A stretch of 7,320 nt of DNA from an uncultured Oscillospiraceae bacterium (GTDB lineage: Bacteria > Bacillota > Clostridia > Oscillospirales > Oscillospiraceae): assembly GCA_934569215.1 (NCBI GenBank), contig CAKTKF010000046.1, forward strand, positions 1-7,320. The letters run 5' to 3'. The notes under the pieces are model-generated. The model was not told the origin of the DNA. It did not search any database and saw nothing but the letters and a program-made list of their open reading frames with translations. Numbering within the stretch: the first letter of the stretch is position 1; every line of letters starts with the position of its first letter. Shown piece by piece: positions 5,852-7,320 of the stretch. Both the position numbers and the translations under genes were made by a program.

Positions 5852-6709
5852 TTAAATCCATTGCCCTGCAAAGCCTGTGCAGTCCCGGAAGTCCTGAAGG
5901 ACTGCATTTTGGATGGCGACGCGGGTGGCGGCGTCCTTCCCGCCCACGCTCAGGCCGTTCAGTGTATCGGCGGCAAGACAGAACTTGGTGGTGGAGGTTA
6001 CAAGAATTTCATCGGCGGATTTCAAAAAATCCAGGGTGAAGGGCTTCTCCAGCACCGGGATCCCCAGCCGGTAGCAGACACGGATCATGTGGGTCTTGGC
6101 GATGCCCCGGAGGATAAACTCGTCGTTGGGGTGGGAGTACAGAATTCCGTCCTTCAGAACGGAAACATTGGAGTGGGCGCATTCGGTGACGATGTCGCCC
6201 CGGTGGAACACGGTCTCCGTGCATCCGGCGCGGTGCGCCCGCTGGGCGGTCATCACATTGGCAAGCAAATTTAGAGACTTGATGTTGCAGTGGAAGAAGC
6301 GGGTGTCTTCTTCATCGTTCAGACGGATGAGGACGTTGGGGTTGGGGAGCTTCTGGGGACGAATCAGCACCCACAGCTTGCCGGGCAGATTCTCGGAATA
6401 GGTGTGGCTGCGTTTTTCCACGCCGCGGCTCACCTGCCAGTATACGAAGCAGGTCTCGCCCTCCACCTGCCGCGTCAGCCGGGTAAGAAGCTCGCCCAGC
6501 GCTTGCTTTTCCATGGGAATGTGGATATCCAGCAGCCGGGCGCTGGTGTAAAACCGATCCAGATGGTCTTCCAACAGGAATATGGTGCCGTTTGCCGCCA
6601 TGGCGGCGTCGTAGCAGCCGTCGCCGAAGAAGTGGACACGGTCATTGAAGGGGACTGTCAGTTCCTCGGGTGCGCCGATCTTGCCGTCGTAATAGGCCAG
6701 TGCTTTCAT
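5852..6709 (-). CDS. dat: D-amino-acid transaminase (class IV, PLP-dependent)
   Basis: This 285-residue cytosolic enzyme is expected to exchange an amino group between D-amino acids (typically D-Ala) and 2-oxo acids such as 2-oxoglutarate, supplying D-Glu or D-Ala for cell wall synthesis or recycling D-amino acids. The fold-type IV signature is clear: FGDGCYDAAMAANG (28-41) near the N-terminus, the PLP lysine in CNIKSLNLLANVM (Lys144), and Glu176 in GDIVTECAHSN, which binds the pyridine nitrogen. The Arg100-x-His102 pair (KRSH) corresponds to the substrate-carboxylate pair of Bacillus D-amino-acid transaminase. It favours that enzyme over branched-chain transaminase or 4-amino-4-deoxychorismate lyase. 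TSTTK (about 246-250) matches the late active-site loop. The length is normal. The ATG has an AAGGAGGG site with 8-nt spacing and lies 32 nt after the preceding gene, so the two are probably co-transcribed. Substrate range is inferred. Confidence 0.88.
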   Translation of the reverse strand: MKALAYYDGKIGAPEELTVPFNDRVHFFGDGCYDAAMAANGTIFLLEDHLDRFYTSARLLDIHIPMEKQALGELLTRLTRQVEGETCFVYWQVSRGVEKRSHTYSENLPGKLWVLIRPQKLPNPNVLIRLNDEEDTRFFHCNIKSLNLLANVMTAQRAHRAGCTETVFHRGDIVTECAHSNVSVLKDGILYSHPNDEFILRGIAKTHMIRVCYRLGIPVLEKPFTLDFLKSADEILVTSTTKFCLAADTLNGLSVGGKDAATRVAIQNAVLQDFRDCTGFAGQWI

Positions 6710-6741
6710 GGGATCCGCCCTCCTTATAATATATAGATGTG

Positions 6742-7320
6742 TTACTCCGCGATTCTCCGCGCCACGGCGACGCCGCTGGCGGAGGCATGGGACAGGGAAT
6801 GGGTGATGCCGCTGCCGTCGCCGATGACGTACAGCCCCGGATACCGGGTCTGCAAATGTTCGTCCACGGCCACTTCCATGTTGTAGAATTTGACTTCCAC
6901 GCCATAGAGCAGGGTGTCATCATTGGCGGTGCCGGGGGCGACCTTGTCCAGGGCGTAGAGCATCTCGATAATGCCGTCCAGGATCCGCTTGGGCAGAACC
7001 AGACTCAAATCGCCGGGGGTGGCGTCCAGGGTGGGGGTGACGAAGGATTCTGCAATGCGCTTGGGAGTAGACCGCTGCCCACGGATCAGGTCGCCGAAAC
7101 GCTGGACGATGACGCCGCCGCCCAGCATATTGCTGAGACGGGCGATGGACTCGCCGTAGCCGTTGGAATCCTTGAAGGGTTCGGAAAAATGCTTTGCAAC
7201 CAGCAGGGCAAAATTGGTGTTGGAGGTCTGACGGGCGGGGTCTTCGTAGCTGTGGCCGTTGACGGTGATGATGCCGTTGGTGTTTTCGTTGACCACGGCA
7301 CCCTTGGGGTTCATGCAGAA
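6742..7320 (-). CDS. FAD-dependent oxidoreductase, COG2509 type, C-terminal part (runs off the window)
   Basis: Only the last 192 residues are present; the frame is open to the window edge, where it reads FCMNPKGAVV. Other recognisable family stretches are VNGHSYEDP, SNTNFALLV, NMLGGGVIVQRFGD and the long TLLYGVEVKFYN region. Near the C-terminus is GLYVIGDGSGITHSLSHA, whose GDG turn contacts FAD in this fold, followed by a final helix (ASGVAVARRI). This is the COG2509 class of NAD(P)/FAD-dependent dehydrogenases, a widespread group whose physiological substrate is not established. The N-terminal dinucleotide-binding Rossmann motif lies beyond the window. The gene ends at TAA (6744-6742), 32 nt before dat, in the same direction. 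A functional link to D-amino-acid metabolism is only suggested by the spacing. The Met at 7314 is internal, not the start. Confidence 0.85.
   Translation of the reverse strand, partial: FCMNPKGAVVNENTNGIITVNGHSYEDPARQTSNTNFALLVAKHFSEPFKDSNGYGESIARLSNMLGGGVIVQRFGDLIRGQRSTPKRIAESFVTPTLDATPGDLSLVLPKRILDGIIEMLYALDKVAPGTANDDTLLYGVEVKFYNMEVAVDEHLQTRYPGLYVIGDGSGITHSLSHASASGVAVARRIAE

Noticed and set aside
6710..6741. A promoter for dat in the short AT-rich gap (CTATATATTATAAG)
   Set aside because: It has TATA-like bases but no reasonable -35 at the right distance. It more likely just exposes the dat ribosome site.

Overview
The base composition is GC-rich, except for an AT-rich promoter zone near 5610-5760. 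The ribosome binding sites are strong AAGGAGG-type sites, and the substrate-binding lipoprotein and permease sequences are Firmicutes-like. Together these suggest a chromosomal segment of a GC-rich gut-type Clostridia, probably an Oscillospiraceae relative (Flavonifractor, Oscillibacter or Faecalibacterium type). The taxonomic guess is inference from protein style and codon use. All supported genes lie on the minus strand, so transcription runs from high to low coordinates.

In transcription order the window begins inside a COG2509-type FAD-dependent oxidoreductase (6742-7320, C-terminal 192 residues only). After a 32-nt gap comes a D-amino-acid transaminase (dat, 5852-6709), followed by a clear GC-rich intrinsic terminator (5788-5819). 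Next is a roughly 420-nt regulatory gap with a candidate promoter (about 5651-5684), an AT-rich dyad just downstream of it, and a structured 5' leader.

The rest is an oligopeptide ABC transporter operon in the order oppA (lipoprotein binding protein, 3461-5434), a 322-nt hairpin-rich intercistronic gap, oppB and oppC (permeases), and oppD and oppF (ATPases; oppF only as its first 29 codons). oppB/oppC and oppD/oppF overlap and oppC/oppD are 12 nt apart, so the permease and ATPase genes are translationally packed. oppA is separated from them by a train of about eight stem-loops.

Functionally, OppA should capture peptides at the membrane surface, OppB and OppC form the channel, and OppD and OppF power import. 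The transaminase and the FAD enzyme form a separate upstream unit. The genes themselves are ordinary. The parts most worth a second look are the hairpin array between oppA and oppB, the oppA leader, and the loss of all four usual iron-sulfur cysteines in the OppD tail. I see no CRISPR array, tRNA, rRNA, insertion sequence or convincing novel defence or mobile system.
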